Below are positions 62,933 to 64,000 of a stretch of 64,000 nucleotides of DNA, one piece after another (within the stretch, counting starts at the first letter, position 1; each line of letters starts with the position of its first letter). The stretch is from Paenibacillus thiaminolyticus. GTDB taxonomy: Bacteria > Bacillota > Bacilli > Paenibacillales > Paenibacillaceae. The notes under the pieces are model-generated. The model did not search any database. It saw only the letters and a program-made list of their open reading frames with translations, and had not been told where the DNA came from. Made by a program: the position numbers and the translations under genes. The DNA lies in NCBI RefSeq assembly GCF_007066085.1, contig NZ_CP041405.1, positions 3,060,001 to 3,124,000 of the forward strand. Reading direction: 5' to 3'.

Positions 62933-63496
62933 TTAGCCATGCTGAACAGGCGAGTCAGGGCCCCCTTCGCTCCCTTCCTTCTCCAGCTGCCGAATACGGT
63001 CGCGCAGCTGCGCCGCCCGTTCGAATTCTTCCTGCGCAATGCTCTTCTGAAGCTCGAACTTCAATTCATCCAGCTCACGCTTGCGTTGGATGCGCCCGCC
63101 GCCGCGCTTCGGAATTTTGCCGGTATGGACCGTATTGCCATGAACCCGCTTCAACAGCGGATCAAGACGGTTGCCGAAGAAGGAGTAGCATTCGTCACAC
63201 CCGAACCGGCCCAGCTTGCCGAACTGAGAGTAGGTCAGCCCGCATTTCTCGCAGCGCATCGCTTGGGGCTTCTGCCCACCGTAGTCGCCGCTTCCCTGGG
63301 CGGCTCCGCCGGACAGATCGAAGTCCAACAATCCTGACAGCAAATTATGGATGGAGAAGCCGTTAGCCGTGCCCGGTATCCATTCGCCTTTCTCACGAGC
63401 ACATGATTCACAGATGTGAAATTCCGTCTTCTGCCCGTTTATGATTTTCGTAAAGTGCAGTGTAGCCGGCTTCTGACCGCATTGTTGACACATCAT
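62933..63496 (-). CDS. mcsA: Protein-arginine kinase activator McsA
   Basis: 187 residues. Four CxxC zinc pairs (Cys3/6, Cys29/32, and CEKC, CDEC) and a C-terminal UVR motif (EEFERAAQLRDRIRQLEKEG). Activates McsB. Start is the ATG at 63494-63496 (MMCQQCGQKPATLHF), 7 nt after GGAGGAG; an earlier ATG is too close. Confidence 0.95.
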   Translation of the reverse strand: MMCQQCGQKPATLHFTKIINGQKTEFHICESCAREKGEWIPGTANGFSIHNLLSGLLDFDLSGGAAQGSGDYGGQKPQAMRCEKCGLTYSQFGKLGRFGCDECYSFFGNRLDPLLKRVHGNTVHTGKIPKRGGGRIQRKRELDELKFELQKSIAQEEFERAAQLRDRIRQLEKEGSEGGPDSPVQHG

Positions 63497-63595
63497 GGCC
63501 ATTCTCCTCCTTATCCTCGTGGGTTCAAATTATAGTAAAGGGATCGGCAGTCCGACTGGCGCCTGCTTCCCGGGTTAAAATAATGGCGGCATGCG

Positions 63596-64000
63596 CTAGT
63601 GCTTGCTTAGCAGCCCGAGCAGCATCGCACGCAGGAGACGGGCGCGGATCTCGTCCCGATAGGGCAGCTTCACCGCCAGATTGTCGCGTGATACGGCCGC
63701 CCGCAGCAGAATCGCTTCCCGCCGGGAAATGACGCTCGCTTCTTCCAGTTGATAGATGAGCCCTTCCGCTGCCTCTTGCCCGATCCGATTGCCAATCGAT
63801 TCGCATAGATGGGCATGAATCGCCCGCTGAGCCGGAAGCTCAATCCGCTGAATGCGGATATAACCGCCGCCGCCTCGCTTGCTCTCCACAACATATCCCT
63901 TCTCCAAGGTGAAGCGAGTGCTGATCACATAGTTAATCTGGGAAGGAACACAGGAGAACTGCTCTGCGAGATCATTCCGCTGAATCTCCACGGCGCCTTC
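63596..64000 (-). CDS. ctsR: Transcriptional repressor CtsR, 5' end outside the window
   Basis: The frame is open to the right edge (EGAVEIQRNDLAEQF...), so the first 20-25 codons are missing; a GTG near 63989-63991 is not the true start. 134 residues visible. Winged helix CVPSQINYVISTRF and the glycine-rich wing ESKRGGGGYIRI, whose arginine is the thermosensor and McsB target, are intact. Represses clp genes. Its operator and promoter are outside the window. Confidence 0.93.
   Translation of the reverse strand, partial: EGAVEIQRNDLAEQFSCVPSQINYVISTRFTLEKGYVVESKRGGGGYIRIQRIELPAQRAIHAHLCESIGNRIGQEAAEGLIYQLEEASVISRREAILLRAAVSRDNLAVKLPYRDEIRARLLRAMLLGLLSKH

Overview
The window is a 64 kb piece of a low-to-mid GC Gram-positive, endospore-forming chromosome, most likely a Paenibacillus or close relative. 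Reasons: the order ctsR-mcsA-mcsB-clpC ... sigH-rpmG-secE-nusG-rplKAJL-rpoBC-str-S10-spc-alpha-rplM-rpsI-cwlD-salA-gerD-kbaA-pdaB is the Bacillales core order; sporulation and germination genes (sigH, cwlD, gerD, kbaA, pdaB) are interleaved; and details such as the N-terminally extended L24 and the Gly-rich GerD tail fit Paenibacillaceae. I see no rRNA, tRNA or CRISPR array.

Almost everything is on the minus strand, so transcription runs from high to low coordinates. Only pdaB (partial, left edge), gerD and a small unknown gene at 55350..55745 are on the plus strand. From the right: the class III heat-shock operon ctsR-mcsA-mcsB-clpC (ctsR cut by the window edge) with a terminator; radA-disA-pssA with a terminator; yacL-ispD-ispF-gltX; a 1.3 kb region with a cysteine T-box leader and two degenerate tandem-repeat arrays; cysE-cysS-mrnC-rlmB-yacP; sigH; a putative MITE; rpmG-secE-nusG-rplK-rplA; an L10 leader and rplJ-rplL; a methyltransferase; rpoB-rpoC; the str operon (rplGB-rpsL-rpsG-fusA-tuf) with a UUCG terminator.

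A globin-coupled chemoreceptor gene (hemAT-like) sits between tuf and rpsJ. It is followed by the S10-spc-alpha operon without interruption (rpsJ to rplQ), then truA, a leader-controlled rplM-rpsI and a terminator. The left end is accessory: a cupin gene, a DUF2264 gene broken by an in-frame stop, an assimilatory sulfate pair (cysH-sat), then cwlD, salA, gerD, kbaA and the end of pdaB.

No wholly new multi-gene system is evident; most of the window is conserved housekeeping DNA. The unusual signals are regulatory or structural: a 13-nt degenerate tandem array of about 24 units in the cysE leader; a second array of about 30 nt per unit at the gltX 3' end; a perfect 10-bp inverted repeat on the sigH promoter; a hairpin that would mask the cwlD ribosome binding site only in read-through transcripts; and the nonsense-interrupted DUF2264 gene. 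Starts given here were chosen by ribosome binding site and family alignment from memory, and several are TTG or GTG.
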